Positions 55,222 to 63,694 of a stretch of 64,000 bases of DNA are shown piece after piece. Origin of the DNA: Burkholderiales bacterium PBB6. GTDB lineage: Bacteria; Pseudomonadota; Gammaproteobacteria; Burkholderiales; Burkholderiaceae_C. Where the stretch lies: positions 434,001 to 498,000 of the forward strand of contig NKIH01000003.1 in assembly GCA_002255925.1 (NCBI GenBank), read 5' to 3'. The notes beneath the pieces are model-generated. The model searched no databases. It was not told the DNA's origin and saw only the letters and a program-made list of their open reading frames with translations. The position numbers and the translations under genes were made by a program. Positions within the stretch are counted from its first letter, which is position 1. Every line of letters starts with the position of its first letter.

Positions 55222-55458
55222 GTGAAAACCTACGACATCGAAGTGCAACGCCTGAAGTCGCTGCGCCATGACAACGGCCTGATCGACATCGGCATCGATG
55301 CCCTGGTACTGCCCCGCCCTGTGCGTGAAGACAAGGTGCCGTCCACCCACGTGCGTTTGTCGGTGGAAGACGCGCGCTCGCTGCTGCTGCTGCTCAAGCA
55401 GCAATTCGCCGAGCTGGACAAGCTGCAACCGCGCAGCCGCCGCTCAGGCCGCTGCTGA
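55222..55458 (+). CDS. Small protein of unknown function
   Basis: 78 aa, GTG start at 55222 supported by GGAG 7 bp upstream. The sequence KTYDIEVQRLKSLRHDNGLIDIGI followed by THVRLSVEDARSLLLLLKQQFAELDK suggests a compact alpha/beta protein, and it ends in a basic Arg/Ser tail. No signal peptide or membrane segment. No family recognised. It is convergent with the 55492-56244 gene. Confidence 0.55.
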   Translation: MKTYDIEVQRLKSLRHDNGLIDIGIDALVLPRPVREDKVPSTHVRLSVEDARSLLLLLKQQFAELDKLQPRSRRSGRC

Positions 55459-55491
55459 TCGCTTCGGGCGGTGCTGTTTCAGCGCGGACTT

Positions 55492-56244
55492 TTACCGCTC
55501 TTCCGGCAACAAGGCCTTGGCCGCTTCAATGCGCAGGGCCATGTCGACACCCGCATCGTTCATCACCGCCAGCAAGAACTCGCGGGCGCTGGTGTGCACC
55601 GCAGCGCCAGCCAGCCCGGTTGAAGCCGCTGCTTGATGGGTGCCTGCCGCCGCAGCCGCTCCCGCTGACTTCGCCTGTTCAGGCTGCAACAAAGCTTCAG
55701 CGCCAGGCGGGTTCAAGTGCTCATCGAGCCGCGCCAGCGCAGCCCGAAACGCTGGCGGCGTGATGCTGCGCAGGCGCACCAGCACATCGGCCTGGCCCTC
55801 GGGGCTGGGCGGGGTGTCCAGCCAAGGCTCGTCACTGAAGATCGGGGCCAGGTCAGGCGCCACGAAAGCCGACCAGCAACCCGTGCGCACCTCTTTGGCA
55901 GGCAGGTGGTCGGGCGACACTGCCATCCGGACGCGGTCGGTGGCCACATCGGCCAGGTAGCGCTGGCGCAGCGCCTTGAGCAAGGCCACGGCCTGCGAGG
56001 CCGCCACGGGCTCGGCAAACGAGAACCACAGCTGCATGCCGTCAACACCCGACACGGCGATGGCCGGTGCCGGCAAGTCCAGATCGGCCTGCACGCCCTG
56101 CCACACGGTCGCCAGCTCACCCCAGCGTGCCGGCCTTGAGAGCTCAAGCAAGGCAGCGCGCACGGCACCTGCCGGCACTGCTGCACTGCCCTCTGGCGGA
56201 GGCAGCAAAAAGAGGCGCGTCAGTTCAGACTCAAATCGGTTCAT
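55492..56244 (-). CDS. Protein of unknown function, last gene of the leftward operon
   Basis: 250 aa, ATG at 56244, 5 bp after the cupin stop, so it is co-translated with the cupin gene. The body has a GELATVWQGVQADLDLPAPAIAV stretch and Trp-rich WLDTPPSP. The C-terminus ends in a helix REFLLAVMNDAGVDMALRIEAAKALLPE, which looks like the tail of some phage small-terminase-related proteins; that resemblance may be fortuitous. An Ala-rich linker separates the halves. No catalytic motif. Function unknown. Confidence 0.6.
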   Translation of the reverse strand: MNRFESELTRLFLLPPPEGSAAVPAGAVRAALLELSRPARWGELATVWQGVQADLDLPAPAIAVSGVDGMQLWFSFAEPVAASQAVALLKALRQRYLADVATDRVRMAVSPDHLPAKEVRTGCWSAFVAPDLAPIFSDEPWLDTPPSPEGQADVLVRLRSITPPAFRAALARLDEHLNPPGAEALLQPEQAKSAGAAAAAGTHQAAASTGLAGAAVHTSAREFLLAVMNDAGVDMALRIEAAKALLPEER

Positions 56245-56249
56245 GGGGC

Positions 56250-56795
56250 TCAGGCCTTGTCTGGGTTGTTCGCCGCAGCCGCCACAGCCGCCGAGGCAGC
56301 GCGCAGGGCATCAGGCAGGCCGTCGTGCGGGCCGAGGGCCTCGGCCGGGGCATCAGCCCACCAGTCTTCCGGGCGCAGATCTGCACGGCGCGACGGGTTC
56401 AGCGGGTAGGTGATGCGGTTGGTGGCTTTCGCGGCCTCGCCGCCCACCACCAACACCACGTCTTCGGTTGAATTGTTGATGAAGCAGTGGCTGATGCCGG
56501 TGCCCGCCGGGAAGGCCGCAAAATCGCCCGCCACCATCGGGTGCAGGTGCCCGTCGATCCAGGCGCCCACCTGCCCGCTGACCACGTAGACGAACTCTTC
56601 CTCGTCCGACTCGGCATGCGGCCACGACGAGCGGCTGCCCGGCGGCAAGCGCTGCAGGTTCACCCCCAGCCGGGCCAGACCGGCCGCACGCCCCAAGCTG
56701 ACGGACGGCCCCATCGGCTCATCGCTTTGCGGATAGACGTGGGTGTAGGGCGCCACATCGGCGGCGGAGATGATGAAAGGCGGGCGCTGGCTCAT
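56250..56795 (-). CDS. Cupin-domain protein
   Basis: 181 aa. The central cupin motif 1 is PPGSRSSWPHAESDEEEFVYVVSG, with His and Glu ligands, and motif 2 is FPAGTGISHCFIN with the second His. A Pro/Asp/Trp-rich tail follows (RPEDWWADAPAEALGPHDGLP), reminiscent of the C-terminal region of cupins that handle carbohydrate- or aromatic-derived compounds. It starts 27 bp after the fumarylacetoacetase-family gene stop, within the same leftward run. Possible small-molecule dioxygenase or isomerase; the substrate is unknown. Confidence 0.8.
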   Translation of the reverse strand: MSQRPPFIISAADVAPYTHVYPQSDEPMGPSVSLGRAAGLARLGVNLQRLPPGSRSSWPHAESDEEEFVYVVSGQVGAWIDGHLHPMVAGDFAAFPAGTGISHCFINNSTEDVVLVVGGEAAKATNRITYPLNPSRRADLRPEDWWADAPAEALGPHDGLPDALRAASAAVAAAANNPDKA

Positions 56796-56822
56796 GCAGC
56801 GGATTTTGCTGCATGGGCCAGG

Positions 56823-57845
56823 TCAGCCCCGCCAACGCAGTGTCAGGGCTTGGTGCAGGCCCGGCTCTGGCGAGGCGATGCAGACCCGCTGATCCAGTGC
56901 GCCAAAGAGGCTGGCGCCACTGTCAGACCACACCTCCATCCGCACACGGTCACCCAGGCGCAGGAACGGGGTGCGCACTTCGCCGAGAGTCACCTTCTCG
57001 ATCGCGCGCACCTCGGCGAGCGTGGCGGAGCCCGCACCCTCGGCCGGGTCTGACACCGTACCGGAGCCAATCACAGTGCCGGCGCGCAGGCGGCGCGTGC
57101 TCGCTGCGTGTTCGATCAAGCGCCCGAAACCCACACTCATGCAACCGGCGTGCGGGCGCCCGATGGTGTGCGCATTGATGCTGACATGCAGCGGCAACTG
57201 CAGGCGGCCCGCCGACCACGCGGCACCCAATTCGTCGGGCGTGACCACCACCGGCGCGAATGCCGTGGACGGCTTGCTGTGGACCATGCCGAAGCCCAGC
57301 CCCATCTCACGGGGCTGCAGCGCACGCAGGCTCCAGTCGTTCACCAGCGCCAGCAGGCGCACATGGCCCAAGGCCGCTTCGTCTCGCGTGCCCATCGCCA
57401 CATCGTCGGTGATGACGGCGATCTCGCCTTCGATGTCGATGCCGTGTGCCTCGCTGACAAACACCGCATCGTCATGCGGCCCTAGAAAGTCGTCCGACCC
57501 GCCCTGGTACATCAGCGGCATGCTGGTGTCGAGCGCGGGCGAGTTGAACGCCCGCTGCATCCATGCGCCATGGTTGCTGAAGGCGGAGCCATCAAGCCAT
57601 TGATACGCCCTGGGCAGCGGCGCCATGGCTTCGCGGGGATCAAACGGCCGGGCCTCGGCGGGCGGGCTCGCCTGGTCGATCTGCTCGTAGAGCGCCTGCA
57701 GGCCGGGTGCCACGTGTTGCCAATCATCCAGCGCTGCCTGCAGGGTCGGCGCAACGCTGTGTGCAGGCATCACCCACTGCAGATCATGTGACACCACGGC
57801 CAAGGCGCCGTCACGCCGGCCATTGCGCAGTGTGCAGAGCTTCAT
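56823..57845 (-). CDS. Fumarylacetoacetate hydrolase family protein
   Basis: 340 aa. The FAH-family core is clear: the metal site GIDIEGEIAVI, with Glu residues and Asp in ALVNDWSLRALQPREMG, then GRLIEHAASTRRLRAGTVIGSGTVSD. It cleaves or decarboxylates beta-diketo-type acids, a common last step of aromatic catabolism. It is encoded after a porin gene in a run with a cyclase-family hydrolase and a TetR regulator. Its ATG overlaps a possible 25-codon leader ORF. Confidence 0.9.
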   Translation of the reverse strand: MKLCTLRNGRRDGALAVVSHDLQWVMPAHSVAPTLQAALDDWQHVAPGLQALYEQIDQASPPAEARPFDPREAMAPLPRAYQWLDGSAFSNHGAWMQRAFNSPALDTSMPLMYQGGSDDFLGPHDDAVFVSEAHGIDIEGEIAVITDDVAMGTRDEAALGHVRLLALVNDWSLRALQPREMGLGFGMVHSKPSTAFAPVVVTPDELGAAWSAGRLQLPLHVSINAHTIGRPHAGCMSVGFGRLIEHAASTRRLRAGTVIGSGTVSDPAEGAGSATLAEVRAIEKVTLGEVRTPFLRLGDRVRMEVWSDSGASLFGALDQRVCIASPEPGLHQALTLRWRG

Positions 57846-57919
57846 GACGCGCTCCCGGCCAGGTGTGTGGAGGCCGATGACACGGGCGTAGCGCTCAACG
57901 GTGTGGTGCTGTGAAACAT
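57842..57919 (-). CDS. Possible 25-aa leader ORF ahead of the FAH-family gene
   Basis: ATG at 57919 with AAGGTG about 7 bp upstream, encoding a Ser/Thr/Ala-rich 25-residue peptide. Its stop overlaps the FAH-family ATG (ATGA), so it could serve translational coupling. It may equally be chance. Confidence 0.3.
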   Translation of the reverse strand: MFHSTTPLSATPVSSASTHLAGSAS

Positions 57920-57989
57920 GAGATCACCTTGTTGGAAGGGACAGGACAAGCGCCGCACCAGGGCGGCGCTGGTGACGACATCGGCAGGC

Positions 57990-59123
57990 TCAGAAGCGCA
58001 CCCGCGCGCCGAGGGCGAACGTGTGGCCCGTCGGCAGCGCACTGACCTGATCGCGCATCACCACGGCATACACATCCGTGCTTCGGGAGAGCTCATGGTC
58101 ATATCCCAGCGACCAGGTCTTGCGCTGCTCGTCGACCACCGCCGTCATCGCCTTGGCGGTGCGCGCAGCTGACAGCAGAACGCGGCCGCGGCCCATCGGC
58201 ACGCTGACCCCCAGTTGCAGCGTTTTCAGGTCAACCTCGGGTTTGGCAGCCGCCCGTGTGGCATCGATCTGCGTGTGGTCCCACTGGCCAAACAGCTTGG
58301 CCACCTTGAAGTCATACGACGCACCCAGCGCCAACGTCTGGCTGTCATTGATGGCCAGCGGTGGCAAGGCGCCAGGCAGTGCCGTGCTCCTGGTCGGCGT
58401 CAACACGGCCGCACTGGAAATACGCTCCGTCGAGAGCACGGCCGCGAATGGCTGTCCGGGTGCGCCGTAAGACACGGTGCCAGCGAGGCGTCGCCCGGCG
58501 GTGCCGCCCTCGGAAGGCGCGGCCATCAACGACACCGTCACGCCCGACACCGCAGGGGCGATGTAGGCCACCGCGTTGTTCCAGGCGCTGTCGGTTGCGC
58601 CATGAGCGGTGAGCATGGGCTGCGTGGGCGCAGGCATGTAGGTGTGCATCAGGTAGGGGCCCAAGGCGGTGGAGTCGCCGTAGGGGCTGAAGCGCAGGCT
58701 GGCGATGAAATTGGGCGAGCTCTGGCGACCGAGCCGGACCTGGCCCCACGGCGTGCCCATGCCCACCCAAGCGTTCTTGGACCAGAACATATCGCTGTCC
58801 GACCGACCGCTGCCGCCCACGTCGGCCCGCACGAAGCTGGCCAGATCAAAGTTGCCGCTGTAGCCATCCCCCAGGTCCTGACTGCCCTTCACCCCCAGGA
58901 AGGAGGTCGTCATCAAGCCGCTGTTGACCGACCTGACTTTGCCTTCGCCTGCCAACTGGCGGGAGGTGACACCGGCGTCGATGGTGCCGTAGATGACCAG
59001 CGAGTTGGTCGGGGGCATCGGTGATGGCTGCTGCGGTTGCGATTGCGATTGCGCGCTGCCGCAGGCCATCAGCAGACCGGCAAGGGCGGCCGAAGCCAGG
59101 GGTGAGTTCAGGGGCGTCTTCAT
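57990..59123 (-). CDS. Outer-membrane porin, betaproteobacterial general-porin type
   Basis: 377 aa. A signal sequence with MACGSAQSQ near its end is followed by the typical porin start SLVIYGTIDAGVTSRQ. Conserved elements include TSFLGVKGSQDLGDGYSGNFDLASFV, the QVRLGRQSSP strand and the terminal Phe (GARVRF) needed for outer-membrane assembly. It is a trimeric-type Gram-negative porin_4 family member. Set between a cyclase-family hydrolase and an FAH-family hydrolase, it may be the dedicated entry pore for the operon's substrate. Confidence 0.93.
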   Translation of the reverse strand: MKTPLNSPLASAALAGLLMACGSAQSQSQPQQPSPMPPTNSLVIYGTIDAGVTSRQLAGEGKVRSVNSGLMTTSFLGVKGSQDLGDGYSGNFDLASFVRADVGGSGRSDSDMFWSKNAWVGMGTPWGQVRLGRQSSPNFIASLRFSPYGDSTALGPYLMHTYMPAPTQPMLTAHGATDSAWNNAVAYIAPAVSGVTVSLMAAPSEGGTAGRRLAGTVSYGAPGQPFAAVLSTERISSAAVLTPTRSTALPGALPPLAINDSQTLALGASYDFKVAKLFGQWDHTQIDATRAAAKPEVDLKTLQLGVSVPMGRGRVLLSAARTAKAMTAVVDEQRKTWSLGYDHELSRSTDVYAVVMRDQVSALPTGHTFALGARVRF

Positions 59124-59241
59124 GTCAGTCTCCAGGGTTGTGTTTTGGCAAAGCGCCGCCCTGCCACGCTCTTTGGCGGCCAGTCAGGGCAAAGGAACCG
59201 GAAGCGATGGGGGCCGTCGGAAGGTGGCGGCCCGGTGCGGC

Positions 59242-60030
59242 TTATCGTCGCAAGGCGTCGTCGAAGATGGCCACGGCGCGGGTCCACCCGGCCGAGGCGC
59301 CGCGGATCTTCACGGGGAAGCAGCTGACGAAGAAGCCGTGCGCAGGCAGGGCCTCCAGGTTGTGCAGCTTTTCGAGGTGGCAATAGCCGATGTCGCGTCC
59401 GGCCTTGTGGCCTTCCCAGATCAGGCTGGCGTCCTGGGTGTCGGCGTAGCGCTGAGCGGTGTAGGCAAAGGGTGCATCCCAACTCCAGGCATCGGTGCCG
59501 GTGAGGCGCACGCCGCGATCCAGCAGGTACAGCGTGGCCTCCAGGCCCATGCCGCAGCCGGCGCGGGTGTAGTTCGGTCCACCGTAGGCGCTGCCGGCGC
59601 GTGTATTGACGAGCACGATGTCCAGCGGCTGCAGCGTGTGGCCAATGCGCGCCAACTCGGCCTCGACGTCCGCGGCCTGCACCACGTAGCCATCAGGCAG
59701 GTGGCGGAAATCCAGCTTCACGCCCGGCTGGAAGCACCAGTTCAGGTCCACCTCATCGATGGAGATCGCCCGCTTGCCGCCATCCATGGTGGAGGCGAAG
59801 TGATACGGCGCGTCCAGGTGCGTGCCGTTGTGCGTGTTGAGCTGCACATCCTCCACCGCCCAGGCCTCGCCACCGGGCAGGTCCTCCTGCTTCAAGCCGG
59901 GGAAGAACCCGGCCAGGTCGGGGTAGCTCATCTGGTGATCGATGTAGCTGATCTTGGGGCCCAGACCCGGCGGGTCAGAGGGCACGTCGTTCTCCAGGTG
60001 CATGGAGATGTCGATGAAGTGGCGTGGCAT
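59242..60030 (-). CDS. Cyclase-family (kynurenine-formamidase-like) metal-dependent hydrolase
   Basis: 262 aa from the ATG at 60030; the extension to 60093 is dropped as uncharacteristic. The HxGTHxD signature appears as HNGTHLDAPYHF, with a further zinc-ligand region in LRHLPD and a later FVSCFPVKIRGASAGW that closes the active site. Members hydrolyse cyclic or amide bonds (formamidase, isatin hydrolase). It lies 101 bp after the TetR gene and 118 bp before the porin gene, in a putative catabolic unit. Substrate unknown. Confidence 0.9.
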   Translation of the reverse strand: MPRHFIDISMHLENDVPSDPPGLGPKISYIDHQMSYPDLAGFFPGLKQEDLPGGEAWAVEDVQLNTHNGTHLDAPYHFASTMDGGKRAISIDEVDLNWCFQPGVKLDFRHLPDGYVVQAADVEAELARIGHTLQPLDIVLVNTRAGSAYGGPNYTRAGCGMGLEATLYLLDRGVRLTGTDAWSWDAPFAYTAQRYADTQDASLIWEGHKAGRDIGYCHLEKLHNLEALPAHGFFVSCFPVKIRGASAGWTRAVAIFDDALRR

Positions 60031-60131
60031 GGTGGTGAATGGCGGTGAGGAGACTGAACAGATCAAGGCGGTGCAGACACACCGGCGGCTCACCGCAGTG
60101 CGGTGAAGGCTCAGGTTTCAGTGGGTGAGTC

Positions 60132-60857
60132 TCAGTGCGTGCGCGGAGCGCCGCAGGTTTGGCGGAAGCCTTCGGTGATGAATCGAATCAACACCGGGAC
60201 AGAAACTTCGGTGTCCGACACAGAGCTTTCGCCGAGCGACAGGCGTTCAACGCGACTGTCGGTTGCGGCATGCAACAGGGCGCCGAGGGAAAACTGATAA
60301 CACCAGGTGACCGTGGTGCGTGGCGCCTGCGGCAAGGCGGCCTGCAATGCGTCAATGAAGGCAAAGGCCAGCGGGTCGAACAGGTCGCGCACCACCGACT
60401 CGTCTTCGGGAATGTGCTCGTGCATGGCGCGCTTGAGCATCAGCAGGAAGTTGCGTCCATCGGCCGTGGCAGCCACCTTGAACACAGGCAGCACCCACGC
60501 CGTGACGATCTCTTCCAGCAGACGATCAGGGGCAGCGTTCTGCTGCGCCAGCGCCAGTGCCGCCAGCCGCTCCTGGATGTAGCCGGCGCGGTCTCGGAAG
60601 AGCTCGTGGTACAGCGACAACTTCGGGCCGAAGTAGTAGCCCACCAAGGCCAGCGGCACACCGGCTTCGTCGGCGATGTCTCGCACCGACACGCCATGGA
60701 ACCCTTGCCGCGCAAACAGACGTTCGGCCGCACGCAGGATGTTGTGCCGCCGGTTGGGCGCCAGCTGCGACTCGGTGGGCAACGTCGAGGCTTCCGTGCT
60801 GCGTGCGCGGCTCACGCGCGGGGCTGCCTTGGGCGGTGCTTTGGTGGGTGGCTTCAT
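60132..60857 (-). CDS. TetR/AcrR family repressor of the catabolic operon
   Basis: 241 aa with a basic Pro/Ala-rich N-terminal tail of ~35 residues, then the TetR DNA-binding helices (RHNILRAAERLFARQGFHGVSVRDIA; VPLALVGYYFGPKLSLYHELF). The C-terminal domain (CYQFSLGALLHAATDSRVERL) resembles CerR/DUF1956-type TetR members. Two TGTAC-N4-GTACA palindromes lie 19-55 bp upstream of its ATG and a near-copy of that element lies upstream of the Bug receptor gene. It thus appears to control itself, the downstream hydrolase and porin genes, and the Bug gene. Confidence 0.92.
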   Translation of the reverse strand: MKPPTKAPPKAAPRVSRARSTEASTLPTESQLAPNRRHNILRAAERLFARQGFHGVSVRDIADEAGVPLALVGYYFGPKLSLYHELFRDRAGYIQERLAALALAQQNAAPDRLLEEIVTAWVLPVFKVAATADGRNFLLMLKRAMHEHIPEDESVVRDLFDPLAFAFIDALQAALPQAPRTTVTWCYQFSLGALLHAATDSRVERLSLGESSVSDTEVSVPVLIRFITEGFRQTCGAPRTH

Positions 60858-60875
60858 GGTGTCGAGGCATCAAAC

Positions 60876-60889
60876 TGTACGGTTGTACA
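60876..60889. promoter_or_regulatory. TetR operator, promoter-proximal copy at the TetR gene
   Basis: TGTAC-GGTT-GTACA, perfect 5-bp arms, centred 22 bp from the next copy (two helical turns). It starts 19 bp upstream of the TetR ATG. Confidence 0.75.
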
Positions 60890-60896
60890 AATTATG

Positions 60897-60912
60897 TTGT
60901 ACGGCCGTACAA
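60897..60912. promoter_or_regulatory. TetR operator, distal copy at the TetR gene
   Basis: TTGTACGGCCGTACAA, a fully symmetrical 16-bp palindrome with the same TGTAC-N4-GTACA core. Together with the proximal copy it forms the left half of a 56-bp element repeated at 63659-63714. Confidence 0.78.
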
Positions 60913-61107
60913 GATGGACACAGACAAACCCCTAGGCCCGCAAAAAGAGCCACGCCATGAGGGCTCAGCCACCGCCGGCGTGCGGTACGGACGCACCACG
61001 CCGGATTGATCGATTCGGCACCAAGTGCAATCGTCCGGGCATGCTCATTCAGACGCGCGGCCCGGAAACTCTCCCCTCTGTTCAAGCCACTTCCGGAGAG
61101 ACCGTCG

Positions 61108-61665
61108 ATGACCCCCCACTCGCTTTGCGTTTCCCTCGCCGCCAGTGCCTGCATGGCCGCCACCCCGGCCAGCGCTGCGTCGTTCCAGGTCAGCAGCCCC
61201 GACATGGCCAGCGGCACCGTCGCCATGACCCAATTTGCCAACATGCCGGCCATGGGCTGCGCCGGGGGCAATGTCTCACCCCAGGTCGTGTGGCGAGACG
61301 CCCCAGCGGGCACCCAAAGCCTGTTGGTGACCATGTACGACCCGGATGCGCCAACCGGCTCGGGCTGGTGGCACTGGGCTGTGGCCAACATCCCTGCCAG
61401 CAACACCGAGCTGGTCAGTGGCGCAGGCAACGACGCCACCAAACTGCCCGCCGGCGCCTTGCAGGTGAACACCGACGCTGGCCGACCCGGCTACGGCGGC
61501 CCGTGCCCACCGGTCGGACAAACCCATCGTTATGTCATCACCGTGGTGGCGCTTAAAGTGGCGAAACTGGATCTCCCGCCCTTTGCAACGCCTGCCATGA
61601 TGAATTTCATGTCGATGCCGCACCGCCTCGGTCAAGCCACGCTGGTGGCCACGGGCGGTCGATGA
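61108..61665 (+). CDS. Exported PEBP/YbhB-YbcL family protein
   Basis: 185 aa, ATG at 61108 with GGAGAG about 9 bp upstream. The signal peptide ends near TPASAASF. PEBP motifs: the DPDAP loop (TMYDPDAPTGSG), WHWAVANIP and GxRGYGGPCPP-like GRPGYGGPCPP, then HRYVITVVAL, with the ligand-pocket residues intact. Bacterial members are periplasmic or cytosolic binding proteins of uncertain role. Its stop overlaps the AraC gene start (ATGA), so the two are co-expressed from the region divergent to the TetR gene. Confidence 0.9.
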   Translation: MTPHSLCVSLAASACMAATPASAASFQVSSPDMASGTVAMTQFANMPAMGCAGGNVSPQVVWRDAPAGTQSLLVTMYDPDAPTGSGWWHWAVANIPASNTELVSGAGNDATKLPAGALQVNTDAGRPGYGGPCPPVGQTHRYVITVVALKVAKLDLPPFATPAMMNFMSMPHRLGQATLVATGGR

Positions 61666-62534
61666 TGCCAACGCCGCAGCACCTGGCACACGCGGCAGAG
61701 ACAGCGCATCTGCGCCGCCTGCATGCCCAACCCGACATCGGTGCGGCGGCACAGGTGCGACAGGCCGTGGGCCTGAACATCGTTCGTGTGGTCATCCACG
61801 CACCGGCCCTGATTCTGGTGCGCCAGGGCGTCAAGACTGTGCACACGGCCGACGGTCGACCGGTGGTCGCGAAGGCGGGTCAGGGCATCGCCTTGGCGGC
61901 CAGGCAAACCGTTGACTTCGCCAATGAGCCAAGTCGGGGCATGCCGTATGAGGCTCGCTGGTTGATCTTTGATCCGGCTGTCGTGACTTCGTTTGCCACA
62001 CAGCAGGCACCCTTGATGGCGGCGGTGGCCACGCAGCGGCCGGCACACCTGCTCAGCCCCTTGCCCATCGGCCTGGAAAACGCGTTCGATCGCGCCAGCC
62101 ACACCCTGTCGGGCGAGGGGGTACTGCCCAAACCGATCATGGCGCACCGCCTACAAGAGGTGCTGCTCTGCATGGCCTTGCAGGGCGTGGCGTTCATGCC
62201 CGCAGGCACGCCAGTGGGCACGGCCGACCGCGTTCGGGCCTTGCTGGCAAAACGGCCTGACAAGGACTGGCGCGCCCGTGCGGTGGCCAGCGATCTGGCC
62301 ATGAGCGAGGCCACCCTGCGACGCCGACTGGCCAGCGAGGGCGTCGCCTTTGGCGAGCTGCTGGTGGACGCCCGCATGTCCTACGCGCTGACGCTGCTGC
62401 AGGCCACCGATCAAAGCATTTCAGCCATCGCCGAAGGCTCCGGCTACGCCTCGCCTTCACGCTTCGCGGTACGGTTCCGCCAGCGCTTCGGCTTTGCACC
62501 GTCCGCGTTGCGCGGCCACGAACGGACCCATTGA
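61662..62534 (+). CDS. AraC family transcriptional regulator
   Basis: 290 aa. The C-terminal ~100 residues contain two helix-turn-helix motifs: RARAVASDLAMSEATLRRRLASEG, then the conserved ISAIAEGSGYASPSRFAVRFRQRFGFAPSALR, quoted in part. The N-terminal domain is a cupin-like AraC ligand/dimerisation region (LVRQGVKTVHTADGRPVVAKAGQGIAL). Its ATG overlaps the PEBP gene stop. AraC-PEBP pairs suggest regulation by a small molecule; the targets are unknown. Confidence 0.92.
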   Translation: MMPTPQHLAHAAETAHLRRLHAQPDIGAAAQVRQAVGLNIVRVVIHAPALILVRQGVKTVHTADGRPVVAKAGQGIALAARQTVDFANEPSRGMPYEARWLIFDPAVVTSFATQQAPLMAAVATQRPAHLLSPLPIGLENAFDRASHTLSGEGVLPKPIMAHRLQEVLLCMALQGVAFMPAGTPVGTADRVRALLAKRPDKDWRARAVASDLAMSEATLRRRLASEGVAFGELLVDARMSYALTLLQATDQSISAIAEGSGYASPSRFAVRFRQRFGFAPSALRGHERTH

Positions 62535-62563
62535 GACCAAGCCGCGCGATGCGGCCCGGCCAC

Positions 62564-63550
62564 TCAGCTCTCGGGCGTGAAGCCCACCCGCTTAATGACC
62601 GGCCCCCAGGCGGCACCCTCGTCCTTCATGGCCTTGGCCAATTCGGCCGGGCTGGTGACAGCCACCTCCAAGCCGTACTGCGCCAGCGCATCCGCCATCT
62701 CGGGCGCCGTCATGGCCGCGCGAATGGCTGCAGCCAGGCGCTGCACCAACTCGGGCGCCGCCTTGCCGGGCAAGAAGAAACCGTACCACTCGCTTTGCTC
62801 AAGCGCCTTGAAGCCTGTCTCGGTGAAGGTCGGCACGTCCGGCAGGAAGCGACTGCGCTTGGCACCGCTGGTAGCCAGCACGCGCAACTTCCCCGTCTTC
62901 ACATGGGGCAGGTAGTCGCCAATGGGCCCGACAAAGGACGTGACCTGGCCGCCCAGCAAGTCTTGCACGCCAGGCACGGTGCCGCGGTAGGGCACGTGCC
63001 GCAGGTCGGCGCCGGTTTCCTTCTCCAGCAAGGCGCCCAGCAGGTGTGGCGGAGAGCCTGCGCCTGGCGAGCCGTAGTTGCTCAGCGTCGGGTTGAGCTT
63101 GGCCCAGGTGATGAACTCCTTGAGGGTCTTCACCGTGGGTGGCACGGCGGGGCCGACAGCCAGACCAAACACCACGGAGGTGACGCCGCACACGGGCGTC
63201 ACGTCGTCCATGGTGTAGCTGAGCTTGCTGTAGATGTGCGGGTACAGCGTGAGCATGGCGGCCGGCGTGATCAGCAGCGTGGTGCCATCGTTCAGGCTGC
63301 GCCGCAGTTCATCAACCGCCAGGCGGCCACCGGCACCGGGCTTGTTTTCAACCAGCGTCACCTTGGCCACGCCGCCACGCAGTTTGTCGGCGACACGACG
63401 CGCGATCACGTCCACGGTGCCACCAGCAGGAAAGCCGGACAAGATGCGCAGCGTGTCCAGCGACTGCGCCCGCAAAGGCAAAGCGCTGCCACCGGCAGTG
63501 GCCAGGGCCAACAAGCGCAGCAGCAGGCCACGTCGATCAATGGCGGTCAT
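62564..63550 (-). CDS. Bug-family tripartite tricarboxylate transporter receptor (TctC-like)
   Basis: 328 aa. The N-terminus RRGLLLRLLALATAGG is a twin-arginine/Sec-like signal. The mature part carries Bug landmarks: ILSGFPAGGTVDVIARRVADKL, ENKPGAGGRLAVDELRR, YGSPGAGSPPHLLGALLE and VPYRGTVPGVQDLLGGQV. These periplasmic receptors bind carboxylates or aromatic acids. No TctA/TctB membrane genes are adjacent, as is usual for orphan Bugs of Burkholderiales. The double palindrome 109-144 bp upstream links it to the TetR operon. Confidence 0.94.
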   Translation of the reverse strand: MTAIDRRGLLLRLLALATAGGSALPLRAQSLDTLRILSGFPAGGTVDVIARRVADKLRGGVAKVTLVENKPGAGGRLAVDELRRSLNDGTTLLITPAAMLTLYPHIYSKLSYTMDDVTPVCGVTSVVFGLAVGPAVPPTVKTLKEFITWAKLNPTLSNYGSPGAGSPPHLLGALLEKETGADLRHVPYRGTVPGVQDLLGGQVTSFVGPIGDYLPHVKTGKLRVLATSGAKRSRFLPDVPTFTETGFKALEQSEWYGFFLPGKAAPELVQRLAAAIRAAMTAPEMADALAQYGLEVAVTSPAELAKAMKDEGAAWGPVIKRVGFTPES

Positions 63551-63658
63551 GGATTGTGTCTCCTTCAGTCAGGTGGCCTTGCTGTTCGCCGCGTCGGCGC
63601 GCATGGACCGGGTTGCGACACCATCCGCTGACGCCGTGGCGGCGGGACGTGCCAAGTT

Positions 63659-63672
63659 TGTACATCTGTACA
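63659..63672. promoter_or_regulatory. TetR operator, proximal copy at the Bug gene
   Basis: TGTAC-ATCT-GTACA, the same arms as the operators at 60876 and 60897. Confidence 0.72.
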
Positions 63673-63680
63673 AATTGTCT

Positions 63681-63694
63681 TGTACGTTTGTACA
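63681..63694. promoter_or_regulatory. TetR operator, distal copy at the Bug gene
   Basis: TGTAC-GTTT-GTACA, centred 22 bp from the proximal copy, exactly the spacing seen at the TetR gene. Confidence 0.72.

Noticed and set aside
62564..63550. A complete tripartite tricarboxylate transporter
   Set aside because: Only the receptor gene is present; no TctA or TctB membrane genes are in the window.
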